From: Rhodoplanes sp. Z2-YC6860
GTDB lineage: Bacteria; Pseudomonadota; Alphaproteobacteria; Rhizobiales; Xanthobacteraceae
Reading direction: 5' to 3'
Length of the DNA: 64,000 bases
Assembly (NCBI RefSeq): GCF_001579845.1
Contig: NZ_CP007440.1
Coordinates: 5,974,029-6,038,028 of the forward strand
Every line of letters begins with the position of its first letter. The first letter of the stretch is position 1. The notes beneath the pieces are model-generated. The model saw only the letters and a program-made list of their open reading frames with translations, was not told the DNA's origin and searched no databases. This document shows positions 63,363 to 64,000 of the stretch, piece by piece. The position numbers were made by a program, and so were the translations under genes.

Positions 63363-64000
63363 GTGCAACGACGTCACGAGCCGAACAACATTCCAATCGA
63401 AGTTCTTCGGTCGTTTGCCACCGTCACTGAAACGGGAAGCTTCACCACTGCCGCAGCAGCTCTCAGCCTCACTCAGTCAGCGATCAGCGCTCAGATTAAG
63501 CGTTTAGAGTTTCTGTCCGGCGGAGCGTTGTTCGTCAAAGGCACCGCCACCCTGACGGAGAAGGGTCGCTTCGTCGTTGAGTACGCGCATCGGATTCTCG
63601 CCCTCAACGATCAAATAATTTCGGCGGGTGGAAAGAATGGAAATCAACTTCGAATCGGAATTCCCGCTTTGTATGCGGGGACCTTGCTTCGGCAGATATT
63701 CAACGCCTGTCGTTACGGCGTAGAAGACATCGCTTATTATAGTGACACCTCTCCGAATCTCACCAAGCGCTTTTCATCAGGTCATCTAGATATCGTGGTC
63801 GCTTTTGCTTTGTCCGTACCGGAGAAGGCAACTAGATGGTGGGAAGAGACCTTGGTTTGGGTTTGCGCAGCCGACTTCAAGCCAACGCCTGGTTCACCAC
63901 TGCCTTTTCTAAGTTTTCCCGGATGTGTTCAAGACGACCTCGCGCGCAGGGCATGCCAACAAGCCGGAACCAAATACGATATTGTATTCACCGCAACAGA
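63363..64000 (+). CDS. LysR-family transcriptional regulator (3' end outside window)
   Basis: Starts at GTG 63363 with AGGGA eight bases before; an in-frame ATG at 63315 is an alternative. The N-terminal winged helix reads IEVLRSFATVTETGSFTTAA, AAALSLTQSAISAQIKRLEF and ALFVKGTATLTEKG, the classical LysR pattern. The effector domain (LRIGIPALYAGTLLRQIF) is cut by the window end after about 212 residues. Its target is unknown; no divergent gene is visible. Confidence 0.9.
   Translation, partial: MQRRHEPNNIPIEVLRSFATVTETGSFTTAAAALSLTQSAISAQIKRLEFLSGGALFVKGTATLTEKGRFVVEYAHRILALNDQIISAGGKNGNQLRIGIPALYAGTLLRQIFNACRYGVEDIAYYSDTSPNLTKRFSSGHLDIVVAFALSVPEKATRWWEETLVWVCAADFKPTPGSPLPFLSFPGCVQDDLARRACQQAGTKYDIVFTAT

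Noticed and set aside
1-64000. CRISPR arrays, tRNA or rRNA genes, intact insertion sequences
   Set aside because: I looked for regularly spaced direct repeats, cloverleaf-type sequences and transposase frames with terminal repeats and found none I could support.

Overview
The window looks like a chromosomal segment of an alphaproteobacterium of the Bradyrhizobium/Rhodopseudomonas type (Nitrobacteraceae). This is inferred from high GC, DUF992 and HdeA-family proteins, YghU-type GST, cytochrome/arylsulfatase neighbourhoods and FixK/FNR-type boxes; no rRNA or other taxonomic marker is present. Both ends cut genes: a FadE-type acyl-CoA dehydrogenase on the left and a LysR regulator on the right.

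Region by region. (1) 1-5.3 kb: housekeeping genes (FadE, YiiX-like cysteine hydrolase, YciA thioesterase, YghU glutathione transferase). (2) 5.6-18.2 kb: an accessory island with a radical SAM/SPASM protein, a protein fusing an HPr-kinase-like domain to a GT2 glycosyltransferase, three more GT2 enzymes, a two-domain glycosyltransferase, a GMC oxidoreductase, a DegT/DnrJ aminotransferase, a PqqD-like protein with a conserved-looking acidic tail, and a GT25 enzyme. Together they suggest a peptide- or protein-linked sugar modification system. It is the best candidate here for an undescribed biosynthetic system. (3) 18.5-20.8 kb: a small Flp/Tad fragment (Flp pilin, 36-residue membrane peptide, TadE/G-like protein) and a PilZ protein. 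(4) 21.0-35.0 kb: a Wzx/Wzy-type exopolysaccharide locus with GNAT/CelD-like protein, beta-propeller protein, Wzy polymerase, GT2, PslG-like glycosidase, two GT4, Wzx flippase, FAD enzyme and a chain-length protein whose kinase domain has lost its P-loop. (5) 35.8-37.3 kb: poorly conserved small genes, including one made by a 330-bp tandem duplication. (6) 37.6-60.7 kb: an envelope/stress/sulfatase region built from paralogous pairs: two outer-membrane barrels, two DUF992 proteins, two SphA-like outer-membrane proteins, two arylsulfatases, and one intact plus one broken octahaem-cytochrome/TPR gene, with DUF3300, DUF2950, HdeA, TAXI, OmpA and AraC genes and a MurJ homologue. (7) 60.8-63.3 kb: decayed DNA with an AI-2E-family pseudogene carrying a micro-inversion and a serine-recombinase remnant.

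The clearest unexplained signal is regulatory. Six intergenic sites in region 6 share a directional element, T(T/C)GCN-N5-TGAGTAG, always pointing at the downstream gene. Four sites with the FNR/FixK dyad TTGA-N6-(T/G)CAA precede the second set of genes. Members of the paralogous pairs are split between the two elements, so the duplicated module seems to have been placed under two different controls.
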